Shown here piece after piece: positions 22,080-34,389 of a stretch of 64,000 nt of DNA (positions within the stretch are counted from its first letter, which is position 1; each line of letters opens with the position of its first letter). The notes below the pieces were generated by a model. It was not told where the DNA came from, did not search any database, and saw only the letters and a program-made list of their open reading frames with translations. The position numbers were made by a program, and so were the translations under genes. Source of the DNA: Sambucus nigra (taxonomy: Eukaryota; Streptophyta; Magnoliopsida; Dipsacales; Adoxaceae); contig OX422207.1 in NCBI GenBank assembly GCA_949130495.1, positions 370,099,868 to 370,163,867 of the forward strand, given 5' to 3'.

Positions 22080-23380
22080 CACCTACCGTCTCCTTCCCTT
22101 TCCTTTATTCTTTGCATTCATTTTTCCCTTTCCTTTATTCTTTGCATTCATTTTTCCCTTCCCTTTATTCGTGACTATGTGTATGACCAACTCGGACATG
22201 TGGTTCATCGTTTGTTGGAGACTTTCTAATTTCAAGTTCGTGTCTAATTTGTACATGTGGAACTTGGAAGGAACCCCACATTTATTGCAATTAACACCCA
22301 TCATCTTCAAATTTCCTAACTGGGAGATAACATCCTGAGTACAACTTTTTTATCTGGTATTAGCACTTGGTTCAATGCATCCGTACTCAAAGATGTCTTA
22401 TCGGCATCACTTTGGGTGTTGTGCATTGCCTTTAGCCTCTCCTAAAACAATATAAAAACATGTTATTAACTTTGAAAAAAAAATAACAAACAATCTGAAA
22501 TTGACAATATAATTTTATTTATGACTTACGATGGTCTCAGCAACCTGCAGATTAGTGGGATGACCCTTTTTTGTTCGAATCTTTATATAGGAGTTGATCC
22601 TATGTGCATTTCCCCTAGGGCTCCTCCAAGACTTTTGCAAAATGCAACAAAATTAAATCAAAATGTGACCAAATTAAAATAATTTACAATAAAATGTAAT
22701 TTGAATTAATTTACTTACCCTCCTACACTCCACCTCTACACAAGTTGTATGCCCAAAGTAGTGCACATACATATTCTTTGATAGGTTAGTCCTCCTCGAG
22801 CCATGAGAGGGTAATTGTATCTCGAATGCCTCGTTATCCACAACCCTCTACCAATTGGTCAACGTGATTGTCTCCTTATTAGGGATGGTGTCCCTATAAT
22901 GCATTACGGACTCTCGGTCCTTCCCGAAATAACAGGTATGCAAGTTCTTCTTCCATGTCTTACATTGCCCGCCTACACTTGCCAATACACTGTCCCCCGC
23001 TTTCAAGGCCAAGTTTAATTATTGTTGTCCAATAAATATATAATATAAGAAATTTAGTGAATTAACATTACAAAAACATAAGAATAAATTCTTATATGAA
23101 AGATAAACATTTAATATAATTATTGAGATTTTTATACATCTAAGGCCCCCCAAATAACCATCTTCAGCTCCACATGCATGATCCTCTAATCTTCCTACCC
23201 AAGACCCGTCAATGATTTCAATAACTATAACTCCATCATCTATAGACTATTATTGTCTTCAAATACACTTAAATACCTATCAAATTTAATGGGATTATTA
23301 TTAGACGATACCTTGTCAACCCTGCTTTTTTTGGATTCTAATGGCCTTATAAAGTCATATTCTACAAAAAAAAAAAGGCT
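22080..23380 (-). pseudogene. CACTA-1 Transposase_24-type protein (TNPA-like), degraded
   Basis: Minus-strand fragments follow the order expected for the plant En/Spm second protein. They include KTWKKNLHTCYF near 22960, VVDNEAFEIQLPSHGSRRTN (22850-22790), HRINSYIKIRTKKGHPTNLQ (22600-22540), a stretch with DADKTSLSTDALNQVL (22420-22370), and a Lys/Gly-rich tail with a tandem KGKGKMNAKN peptide at 22160-22090. The tail repeat comes from a short tandem DNA duplication (22088-22166). Stops and frame changes are frequent. Several gaps look like former introns. Confidence 0.5.
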
Positions 23381-23829
23381 TTAGCAGCATAATATATATC
23401 GAATATAAATAATCATGTTCAGGATATAAGAATTTAAATAACACAAAAAAATTCCACCCACTTATTTTCATTAGTTAATGAAATAGATATACTCAATCAA
23501 GATATAAAAATAAAATGGAAATACTCACATGACAATTTAATATAACAACCCACATTAGAGTTAACGACCAATAAATTAATGCTTGAGATTATTTCAAACT
23601 ACATGTTACAAATTAAAAATTGGAATCTTCAATACATTTTACAACCCAAATAACTTTACTTATTATATTGTCTTTTATAAGATAATTTAATCTTTGAGAT
23701 TGTGAAATTGTCCTTTATTTTTTATTGTGCCCGGACACACTACATTTTCTACCTTGAATGACAAAATTTAGCAAGAAATCAAGTATATAACGTAACAACA
23801 CGAAGTAAAATTACAACACGAACTTACTC

Positions 23830-25790
23830 TCTCCATTTGTCCAAATCTTCATGGATTTTAAACTTATAACCATTCACTTGCTCATATTGTAAACTTTTCA
23901 ATTAAATTCGTTTCCCCATGACTTGATCACCCACATCAGCGAAATCATCTCCATTATCTACAATGTTAGCGTCGAGCATATATTCCTTGGAGAACATGGA
24001 CACGTCCATAATAATGTATTCCTCCATAATGGATCCTTGAATGTACCCCATATTTTTAACGAACATTTGAAAACTTTCAACAACCTTTCAAAAGGGTACA
24101 TCCATCGATATCTTACTGGGCTGTAAACAAGTGCCTCGTAATGCACCAACAAGTGAGTATCTATGTCGAAGAATGTCAGGAGGAATTACTTATCCAACAT
24201 GATTCAGCCAGAATTTCTTTTGTAGCCACGATGTTCTTTCGTTTGACTACTTTTGCACACAAAAATGTGAAGCAAAGGCTAATATGCATAATGGCCCTCC
24301 ACAAATCCTGATTCATTAAGGAACAGCGTTTTAACTACAAAAGGACCAGTTGCATGAACACGTGCCAATTGTGGGACTTGCACTTTTGTATATTATGTGT
24401 GGCATAGCTCGCAATCCTCTGCAAATTTGACGAAAAAGTAGAGGGAACTTTCAAATTATGAAGTGTGTTTTAAATCATCTTTGTTTTTCGCTCGTCAAAG
24501 CATATGCCCCAGTGGGATTATATTCCTCCTCCTACTGTCTTTTGTTAACCCTAATTGGGATTAAATTTTCAACAATTTAAGATCATGATGTTCCTTGTTC
24601 TCCATCCATCGAATGAATTCTGCCTAGGCATGTTCTCATAAGATGTTAGAGGATATTCTTCTCGCCGTGCATGGTGGATGGTCACCCTTCCAATATGTCA
24701 AGTCAAATAATATTGACCTATTAAACCACATTTTTCTTTTATCAACTCCATTATCAATAGTTGTCTTATTATTCTTGACGTTAAGATTCTAAACCGAAAC
24801 ATTATCCCCACATTTGGAAGATCTCCTTTCAATTTCTGACCCTGAAATCTTTCTCAGAGGTAGACTATGTTCGACCCCACCCGGTAAAAAATTAGAACCT
24901 TTATCAAATCTAAACCTGTGATCGGGAGGAAATAATCTCCTATGAGAATGATATAAAAATTTTCCATCATCATTGAGATGTTAAAGTCCCATAAGCTGGA
25001 AAATCGTGAATTGTCTTAATCAACATAGCTTTTAATGTTAACTCTTCATATTTTTTAGTGTTAAACATTATCACACCCACTACCCATAACCCATTCAATT
25101 CATCTACCAATGGTGACAAGTAGACATCAATTTCATCACTTGGTTCCTTTGGCCCAAGTATCAACAAAGACAATATCAAAAATTCTAGTCTCATGCACAA
25201 TGAATAAGGGGGACTTAAGGGTGATAGATCACCGATTATACACTTTAATTGGTGTTTAGATTGACAAATGGATTGAACTAATATGTTGATATTGCCAAAC
25301 AAATATCACGTTGTTCGTTGGAAAAATATAGGTAATTAAATTTATGCTTTTTCAAATTGTTGAGTCCATAGGATGACGCAAGATATACCCTACTTATGCC
25401 TTAGCTTGCCATGTTATTGTATCCTCTAACCATCATATTATGAAAAATCTCTCCAACTTTGTACCAATGGGGAAATATTTCAAAAAATATTTTGGGCAAT
25501 TTTTAAAGTGCACCACTTTTATCATTAGAACCATGCTCTGGCATATATTTAGGTTCCCCTTATACCCAATAATGACATGAATTTTTCATACTCCTTCTAG
25601 TATAGTATGAAATCATATTTGCAAATATAAATTTATTTATACTTCATTTCTAAATATTTCAAACTATTATTTATACTCTGATAGTTATTTATAAGCATAT
25701 TTTCTTTGGGTAGCAAACCCTTCATCCAATTTGTAATTATAGTTGTGCTATTTCCAAATAAACCAAAACGGATCTTCAAAAAAATGGTTG
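23830..25790 (-). pseudogene. CACTA-1 TNP2 transposase (Transposase_21 type), N-terminus cut off
   Basis: This would be the catalytic transposase of the element. From 25730 the translation shows LLPKENML and CKYDFILY, then a KIFFEIFP-like stretch, LILGPKEPSDEIDVYLSPLV (about 25160-25100), TIHDFPAYGTL (about 25000), a FNRSILFDLTYW stretch (about 24730), PVRYRWMYPFERLLKVFK (about 24120-24065) and NGYKFKIHEDL (about 23860). These match TNP2 order from roughly the first third onward. Frameshifts and stops occur throughout. Upstream of 25790 the frame runs into the terminus of another CACTA element, so about the first 200 residues are missing. Confidence 0.8.
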
Positions 25791-25985
25791 CACTACATCA
25801 AATTAGGCGAACGGTCGAGCACTTGGGCTATGACCAGGCCCAAGGGTCGCGAACCTTATCCATGACCAAATCTGGAGTGAGGAAAATTAAGGGTCACGAA
25901 CTAAGTTCCTGACTAAAAGAATTGGTCACAAACCTCTACAATAGGGAGAACAGTCATGGACAAAGGTTATTTAACCAAAAAATTA
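25791..25985. repeat. CACTA-2 terminus and subterminal repeats
   Basis: CACTAC end, then repeated GGTCrCGAAC-type motifs: AAGGGTCGCGAACC (25843), AAGGGTCACGAACT (25889) and TTGGTCACAAACC (25922), plus nearby inverted forms. The same core (GTCAC.A.C) appears in the CACTA-1 subterminal zone. Confidence 0.55.
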
Positions 25986-25999
25986 TACGGGCTATTTGG

Positions 26000-28900
26000 G
26001 TCTTATTCTCACATTGGGATTCCTGCGACTGGACAGTCGGTTTTTATGTAATATGTTGGACACGCACGAGGTATTCGTTCAGCTCGTGGTACCATTTATG
26101 GGATGGGGGAGTTCGCCCCCTCGCAGAACATTTTCAAGCCTAAATGTTCTTACTTTAAAATTCAGGTCATATTCTCGATCCAAGAGCCTCACGACTACGT
26201 AATTGGTTTCTATGTGTTATGTTGGACGTACATGAGGTGTTCTTTCTGCTTGGAGTGTCGTTTAGGGGGAGGGGTTGATGGCATCCGATCACTTCTGACA
26301 CGGTTTCAAGCCTAAGTGTTCCTACTTTCAAATTTAGGTCATATTCTCAAACTAGAAGTCTCGTGACTGCACATCTGATTACAATATGTTACATTGGACA
26401 CGTATGAGGTATTCGTGATGCCGTTTTGGGGGTGGTTGGTGGCGTCCGCACACTCACGACACATTTTCAAGTATAAGTGTTCCTACTTTCAAATTCTGGT
26501 TTTAATCTAAAATTAAGAGTCCTACAAATGCATGGCCAGTTACTACATGTTACGTTCGATGTACACGAGGTGTTCGTGCCACTCGCAGTGCCATTTTGGT
26601 AGGGGGTTGGTGGCATCGGCCCCCTCACAACACATTTTCAAGCCTAAGTTTTCCTTAATTCAAATTCGAGTCCAATTCTCAAACTGGGAGTCCCGCGACT
26701 ACACGGTTGGTTTATATGTGTTACGTTGGACACATATGTGGTGGTCGTGCCACTCACAATGTCATTAGGGGGTCGATTTCACCCCCTCGTAGCACATTTT
26801 TAAACCTAAGTGTTCCTACTTTCAAATTCGAGTCATGTTCTCAAATCGGGAATTCCACAAATGTGTATCTTATTGTTATGTGTTACATTGGACAAGCATG
26901 AGGTGTCTGTGTTGCCCGCAATGTCGTGGTGGGGTGGTATCCGCCCCCTCACAATATCTTTTCAAGAGAAAGTGTTATTACTATCAAATCTAGGTCCTTT
27001 TTTAAAACTGGGAGTCTCGTGACTGCACGGTCGGTTGTTATGTGTTATGTTGGATGTGCATTAGGTGTTTATGCCACTCGCGATACCCTTTGGGGGGGTA
27101 TGGATTCTTCCCCCTTGCGACACGTTTTCAAGACTAAGTGTTTCATACTCTCAAACTCAGGTCATATTCTCAAATTGGTACCCCCGTGATTGCACAACCA
27201 GTTCCTATGTGTTACATTGGATGCTTACGAGGTGTTCGTGTCGTTCGCAGTGCCATTTGGGGCAGGTGGAATTCATCCCCTCGTGGAATGTTTTCAAGCC
27301 TATGTGTTCCTACTGTCAAATCTAGTTCCTATTCTCAAATCGGGAGTTCAGCGACTGCGTAACAGGTTACTATGTGTTAAGTTTGATGCACACGAGGTTT
27401 CATGCTCCCTGCGGTGCCGTTTGAAGGGGTGTTTGCACTCTTGTGGAATGTTTCATGCCTAGGTGTTACTACTTTTAATCCTGTAACTATTATCAAATTG
27501 GGTATCCCGTGACTACACGACCGATTTCCACGGGTTACGCTAGATGTCAACAAGGTTCTCATACTGCTAGCGGTGCCATTGGGGGGGGGGGGGGGTAGTG
27601 TCCTCCACCTTGCAGCACCTTTTCAAGCTCAAATGTTCTTACTTTCAGATTTGGGACCTATTCTCAAATCGGGAGTTCCGCAACAACGTAGCCAATTGTA
27701 ACATATTACGTTGGACACACACGAGGTCTTTGTGCCACTCGCTTTGCAGATTGGGGTGGGGGTTTGGTGGTGTCCACCCCCTCGGGGCACATTATCATGT
27801 TTAAGTATTCTTACTTTTAAATTCGGGTCCTAATATCAAATCGAGAGTACTGCAACTATGCGGTTGATTATTACTTGCTACGTTGGACACGCACGAGATT
27901 CTCTTTCCACCCGCAGTGTTGTTTAGTGGTAAGGGTGGTGTCCTCCCCCTCACGACGTGTTTTCAAGTCTAAGTGTTCTTACTTTCAAATTCGGGTCCAA
28001 TTATCAAATTGGAAGTCCTGTGAATGTGTGGCTGGTTTCTACATGTTACGTTGGATGCGCACAAGTTGTTCATGTTTATTGTGGTGCCGTTTGGGAGGTT
28101 TGGTTACGCCCGCCCCCTCGCGAGACGTTTTCAAGACTAAGTGTTCCAACTTTCAAATATGGGTCTGATTCTCAAACCGGGAGCCCCTCGATTGCGTGGT
28201 CGATTTCTACGTGTTACGTTGGATGCGCATGAGGTGTTCATGCTGCTCATGATACCGTTTGGGAGGGTTCATGGTGTTCGACCCATCATGGGACATTTTC
28301 AAGACTAACTGTTTTTATTTTCAAATCCGGGTTGTATTCTCACACCGGGAGTCCCTCGAATGCAAGACCCATTAATACGTGTTACGTTGGACACACAAGA
28401 GTTGTTTGTTCCACTTGCGATGCCATTTGGGAGGGTGGGATTTGGTGGCATCCACCCCCTAGCAGTACGTTTTCATGTCTAAGTGTTCCCACTTTCAAAT
28501 ACGGGTCCTATTCTTAAACTGGTAGTCCCACGACTGTGTAACTGATTGCGACGTGCTATGTTGGACATGCATGTCGTGTTCATGCTACTCATGGTGCTAT
28601 TTGAGCGGGGGGTGGGTGGAGAGCGTCCGTTGTATCCACCCCTCCTGGCACGTTTTCAAGCCTAAGCTTATCTACTTTACAATTCGGGTCCTATTCATAA
28701 ACTAGTAGTCCTGCATATGTGTGACCAATTGTGACGTATTTCATTGGATGCACACGAGGTGTTCTTTTTACTCGTGGCCCCGTTTGAGGGGGTGCCTTCC
28801 CCCCCCCCCCCCCCCCCAATGACACTTTTTCAAGCCTAGGTGTTCCAACTTTTAAATTTTTGTCCTAATTCTCGAATCGGAGTCCCGTGACTATGCGATC

Positions 28901-29495
28901 GATTACTATGTTTTACATTGGATGCGCATGAGGTGTTCATGCCGCTTGTAGTGACATTTGGGGGGTTGGTGTATTCCGCCCCCTCCGGACACATTTTCAA
29001 GCCTAAGTGTCACTACTTTAAAATCCGGGTCCTATTCTCAAATCGGGAGTTTCGTGAATGCGCGGTCAGTTTTACGTGTTAGGTGGATGCACGCAAGGTG
29101 TTTGTACCACTCACGGTGCCATTTACAGGGTTCATAGCATCCGCCCCCTAGAGAAATGTTTCCAAGCCTAAGTTTTCCTAGATTCAATTCCGGGGCCTAT
29201 TCTCAAACTGGGAGTTGCGCCATCGATTTCTACATGTTACGTTAGAGGCGCACGAGGTATCATACCGATCACGGTGTCATTTGGGGGGTTGGTGGCATCC
29301 TCTCCCTTGCGGCACATTTTCCAGCCTAAGTGTTCTTACTTTCAAATCCATCTCCTATTCTCAAATCGGGAGTCCCGCGATTGTTCGACCAGTTGCTATG
29401 TGTTATGTTTGATGCACACGAGGTGTTCGTGCTGCTCGTAGTGCCCTTTGGGGGGGGGGTGGCGTCTGCCCCCTTTACGCACATTTTCCTAAGTT
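26000..29495. repeat. Satellite array, about 21 units of about 168 bp
   Basis: A marker phrase TTTCAAGCCTAAG (with variants) recurs at 26132, 26304, 26465, 26636, 26799, 26960, 27126, 27292, 27452, 27621, 27792, 27961, 28129, 28297, 28471, 28654, 28828, 28995, 29159, 29318 and 29485. Spacings are 159-183 and the mean is about 168. Each unit also carries a G-run/C-run segment (TTTGGGGGG and CCGCCCCCTCG), TGTTACGTTGGA and GGGAGTCCCGCGACTG. Runs of 15 G (27581-27595) and 19 C (28799-28817) are expansions of the unit. The many overlapping ORFs of 60-97 codons are products of the repeat (168 is 3 x 56) and are not taken as genes. Confidence 0.92.
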
Positions 29496-29499
29496 CTAT

Positions 29500-29740
29500 G
29501 ACAATCAATAATTATCCACCATATTATACAATAATCAAACCAATAACTATGTCATAGTCCTTCTAACTTACTATCCAACAACAAACCAAAAATCAATATT
29601 TATGCTACAGCCAAACCGAATAAAACTAATAACTATCATGTACTCTTTATATCATTGAAAAGATTTAAAAGATAATGCATATCAATTGTATTCAAATGTT
29701 AGTTAAAGTAAATAATATGTGGATCATGTGATCCAAGAGG
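29500..29740. other. No gene seen
   Basis: AT-rich spacer between the satellite and the fold-back sequence. Nothing recognised. Confidence 0.4.
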
Positions 29741-29764
29741 GACATTAAATAGAGTCTTTTGAAT

Positions 29765-30250
29765 GCTTGATTAGACCAAATTGAAATTGGATCCCCAGCG
29801 TATTCTTGTACATGTACATTTACTGATTATTTTCTTTGATACAATATTCATAAAATATAGCTAAAATTAACGTCCTACTTGGGAAAAAATTATTATTACT
29901 GATATTCTCAAATTTTGGCAAGTCTAAGTCGATGACGAGGTTGTTCCGTTCTGAATATTATCTTTGATCAAACTCAAATACATCGATGGGTAGGCAATGT
30001 CTGAAAATTGAAATTGCTTATCCACTGATCTTCTTGAGTTTGATCAAGGATAATTTTCACAACGGAACAACCTCATCACCAATTTAGAATTACCAAATTT
30101 TGAGAAAATCAGTAATGTCGGTTTTTGTACCATGTGAGATGTTAATTTACGTTCATTTTATGAGGATTATATCAATGAAATTGATCAACAAATGTATATG
30201 TACAAAAACACATGGAAATTGAGCTAGGTCAATTTGATCCAATCACAAAC
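29765..30250. repeat. Long inverted repeat (fold-back), arms about 230 bp, loop about 14 bp
   Basis: The segment 29765-29998 is the imperfect reverse complement of 30012-30250. Clear paired blocks are GAGGTTGTTCCGTT (29937) with AACGGAACAACCTC (30061), TTGATCAAACTCAA (29964) with TTGAGTTTGATCAA (30034), ACTGATATTCTCAAATTTTG with CAAATTTTGAGAAAATCAGT, and GTACATGTACATTT with AAATGTATATGTAC. Weaker pairing may extend to about 29735 and 30280. A transcript would fold into one long hairpin. It resembles a fold-back or hairpin MITE. Confidence 0.85.
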
Positions 30251-30340
30251 TCGGGAGACTTCATTCTCAAACCGAGCATCTTGTGAAAGGTGTTTGTGGC
30301 CCCCGGCATTCGATTGAATAGAACATATTATCGAATGTTA

Positions 30341-30444
30341 ATGACTCCAAATCAGTATTTGGAGGCATGAAAATGAAAACTGTTCTTGAAATAAGATTAG
30401 GTACTCTCCATCATTATTATGTAAAAATATTGATTTGGAGTCAT
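30341..30444. repeat. MITE-like hairpin with 20-bp terminal inverted repeats
   Basis: The left end ATGACTCCAAATCAGTATTT (30341-30360) matches the reverse complement of 30425-30444 at 19 of 20 bases. Total length is 104 bp. No target duplication is obvious. It is independent of the larger fold-back just to the left. Confidence 0.65.
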
Positions 30445-30779
30445 GTAAGTTAACTTTTGATATTGCTCAAGCATAAAGTGTCCAGAAGCTACTTCTGCAA
30501 ATGAATAGGGTAAAATTGGTATATGTGACTGTAGTCTTATTACACACCACATATGCATTACATAAGAAAAGTTTTAAAATGTCACAACTAAACATAAATA
30601 AATCATATTACATATTCGTAAATTATACTAAACATCCTTACATCAAACTAAAAATTCATGCATCAAAGTAAAGAGCTAATATAGTGTCAATATCACAATA
30701 TGATACAAATAAGATTGAAAATGATTAAAAAATGTTTTGATAATCCATTTTCCTTTAAATTAACTAAAGATCCTTCAAA

Positions 30780-33700
30780 TTAGTGTTGTCATCAGGAGGT
30801 GACACGAACTCTTTTGGAGCCTTTAATGTGTATACTTGAGTAGTCATCACCTTTAGTGCATGCATAACCATACACCAATTTCCATCATTAATGCTCTTCG
30901 AGTCAAAAACCTTCTTTACATTCTGAAAAGGCACAAATAAAAGTTTTGTCGACTATGCGATCTTTACTTTTCAGATTTGATAAATCTTCCATAATAAGTA
31001 TGGAGTCATGATAAACTTCGCAAGAATTTATAGTATCATCCACCTTCACTTAATCACAATAGAATACTGTGTATGTGAAATCTAAGTAATTGAGTTCTAG
31101 AAATTTTTGGATTATCCCATAATAGTTTAGCACTATATCTTTTGGATTTTTATCGCTTTTGCTAGCGATACAGGTAGTCAATCAAGAAATTGAAATTCCA
31201 TTATTTTTCATCAAAAACATTTCCTCATAGGGATATGAAACGAATTCAAAACCATTGGTGCAGAATTTTTTAAACTCTTTCATACGAAAATGAGGACCAT
31301 TTACTAGGTGCGCAAGCCTTAAAGAGACATCACATATTTATAGAAGCTATATTTATTAATGAATTTGTATTATGGATTGTCTTTACTAGACATGAATAAA
31401 TAATCGCACACATAAGAGATGAAAAATACCTCCTTTGATACCCATGCCCTAAAATCAGTTGTCGTGTAATTTCTTCTTTGATTTTGGGCAATTTCATGCT
31501 CGTATTTCCTACAGGTAAATTGACGAGTTTAGATGAATATAAAATACATTTAATAAAAAATGAATAATTCAGTAGATACCCACTCTCTCCAGACTTTGAA
31601 TTCATCTTGCGATTTGAAGACATAATGAGTTGATTGCTCGTATTGTAGATTTGATAGTTTCACCTCTATAGGATTCTCAAAAGGCAATTAATCCTCAGAC
31701 TCCTCAAGTTACTCGATCACACATTCTCCACAAGGATTGAACCTTCTCATCTCTTATTCTGGCATATGTTACCTAATGTATAGAAATGATTCCATAGTTA
31801 CGTATTCTTCAGCAATTGACCCTCTAATACACCATGTATTCTTTATAAAATCTTTAAAGGTTTTCATCAAGCGCTCAAAAGGATATATCTAGCGATACCT
31901 ATTCGGACCACATAATAAAGTTTCATTGCATAAATGCACAAGAAGGTGGATGTTGATATCGAAGAATGACAGAGGAAAGTATTTCTCCAATACCCAAATT
32001 GCCTCAGCTAGAGTTGATTTTGCACCTATAATGTGACTTATTTTAACACTTTTGCAAAATGTAGGGTAAAACACTAAACTTATTTGCATAATTTCTTGAT
32101 GTAGATCGGTGTGTTCAAAGAAGCAATGGAAAAATCCTGGAGGGATTATATGCATTCGTTAGACTTGCACTATTTTAAGTCATTTTTTTGGTAGTTTGCA
32201 ATCCTACATAAATTACTAGAATAACCCGTTGGAGTCTTCAAGTTAAATAATGTGTCTAAAAGGATCTTCTTCTAACTAGTTTTCAAAGTGAAAGTAGCCA
32301 GGGGGTAGAAATTATTCCTATTGTAGGATCATTTTTTAACCACAATTTCTTCTCTATTTTCATATCCCGTAGATTGCAGTGGGTACGCTCTCCATCTTTT
32401 TAACGGGATCCTATTGGATATTTCTCAACATTCTTCTCTTTGTACATCATAATAATTACATGCCTTACACATTGATCTTTCTAATACGACAAGTCAATAA
32501 ATATTGATCATCTAAACCATGGCTTCGCTTTACTAGGGTCGTTTGGATCCTCCCTAGCTTTATGCTTCAGGTTTACAAACTGGGGGTGTTTGAATACATA
32601 CTTGTTTCCCTGAGTCACAGTTGTTACCTTCTCCTCAATCTGTTGAACAGAAAGACGAGAAGGTGGCGTCCTGCGCTCGTGATCGATAGGCAAAAAGTTA
32701 GACTTGACATTCTTGAAAAGGTGACTAGTCAACACAAATCTACGATGACCCATATAACTCATCTTACCACTAAAATATAGAAAAATAGCTTAAGCTTCCT
32801 CCCCACATATGGGACATCCATAATAACCATGAATATTACAAGAGGACAAGGTCCCATAAGTAAGAAGGTCGTGGATCTCCCACGTCACTATTACTTTAAG
32901 TGTGGATTATTCACCCTTACGAGAGACAAACGCCGTCATGACTTTATCCCATAATTCTTTAATTTCTTTGATTAATGGGATTAAGAATATATTAATATCA
33001 TCGTCGGGAGATTTTGGCCCACCCGGTATAAACAGGGATGACAATGTGAACTCCTTTCTCATCCATAGTGTTAGTGGGAGAATTAAAGGAGCCATAAAAA
33101 CAGTCCAATAACTCTGATTAATAATTAAATTACCGAAAGGGTTAAACCCATCAGTAAATATTTCAAGACGAACGTTGCGCAATTCCTTTGCAATATTATG
33201 GTGTCGTTCGCTTGAAATTCCCCAAATGAGTGAATCAACCGAATATCGCACCAGATTCTTACCCACCTCACATAGAGCATGCCATGTCATGGTCTTCGCT
33301 ATTCACAGTATAGTGAAAACCCATTTTAATCGTGGCCCAAGTGGGAAATTCTTCAAAACCTTTTTTGGGACTTGCGAGAACTTGCAATATTTTGTAGCTT
33401 TGTCCTTTCTATTCCCACATACCACATACCTAGGCTTAATGCATACAGTACACTCATCCTTCTATTAGTGTTAGTTATGGTACAACATGCAATCATACTT
33501 GCATGTATGAATATATTTATATTTCAAACCCAAACCCTTTAAGATTTTCTTCATGGTAGGATAATTGTCTCGTAACGTGTTCTCAATTGGGATAATTTCT
33601 TTGACACACTTAATAATTTCGGTTATGTTGTTTCTAAACAAAATAAATTGGCTCTTAAAATTATCCAAATTAATAATTTCATATAATACCAAGTGATCTT

Positions 33701-34140
33701 CATCGCAATATTTATACAACAGTCCAGTCGCATCGACTTTCAACCGTACGTATTCCCGATCCCCTAGTAGTTCAAAATCAAATTGTTCATTTACTTGGTC
33801 ATAATGTGCATTATTCGCATCCGTCGGTTGGTGGCTTTGATGGTTATGGATTCAGTAAGAATTATCAAATAATTTAGTTAATGGAAAATGTGTTGGTGAA
33901 TCATGTACCACTTCCATTCATTGGGGTTCTATCACACGATCGGAATGTAAATCAATATCTTCTAATGACTTGTATTTTTTCGTTCATAAAATGGGTGCAC
34001 GGATACAGAATCTTGTCAGTTTTAATATTTGTGTAAGCATATTTAACAAATTCTTGAATGCCATTTACATAATTATTTGTTATTTTGTTAGTCTCGCACA
34101 TCCACACTTTATATTGAGGGAAATTCGTTTAATAATCATG
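30780..34140 (-). pseudogene. CACTA-2 TNP2 transposase (Transposase_21 type), near full span, broken
   Basis: Domains in minus-strand order: YVNGIQEFVKYAY and KILYPC at 34090-33990 (N-terminal Cys-containing region), a LKGLGLKYKYIHTCKYDCML stretch at about 33540, MTWHA then DGFNPFGN (33290-33130), IPGGPKSPDDDINIFL (about 33030-32980), YGTL (about 32850), GHRRFVL and an EEKVTTVTQ region (32750-32600), LEKYFPLSFFDINIHLLVHL (about 31990), the PFERLMKTFK region (about 31880) and DFYGIIQKFLELNYLDFTY (about 31130), the C-terminal region. The order and completeness match a TNP2 protein of about 1000 residues. At least ten stops or frame changes break it. Confidence 0.8.
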
Positions 34141-34389
34141 AAATTCCAGACCTGTATTGATAGATTAAAACAAATGTCATGTTGCATTCAAGAAATTAGT
34201 ATGATTACGGAAATGTCATGTTGCATTCAAGTGATATTATTACAACTGAATTGAAAAAAATATTATTAAAAATTGCAAAAAAAATTCTTACAACTAAAAC
34301 AAAAAAAATTGATATTACAACTGAAACAAAAAGATATTAAAAGAAATTGATTAAGAAATAAACTGGCCAAGTAGTAAAATAATTTCCAT

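Larger units (their letters stand above)
21138..25790 (-). mobile_element. CACTA-1: En/Spm-type DNA transposon, 5' end missing
   Basis: The left terminus is CACTACACCATTTGGTCCC at 21138, followed by subterminal repeats. Transposase genes are on the minus strand, with TNP2 upstream and the Transposase_24-type gene downstream. No opposite terminus (TAGTG in plus orientation) was found before 25790. The TNP2 reading frame is broken at the start of CACTA-2 (25791). The rest of the element may have been displaced to the far side of CACTA-2 and lost. Confidence 0.7.

Noticed and set aside
26000..29495. Possible CRISPR-like repeat array
   Set aside because: Units are about 168 bp and diverge along their whole length, with no conserved repeat plus unique spacer pattern, in plant DNA.
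25996..29557. Series of 60-97 codon ORFs on both strands
   Set aside because: All are repeat-generated by the ~168-bp satellite and overlap one another in different frames.
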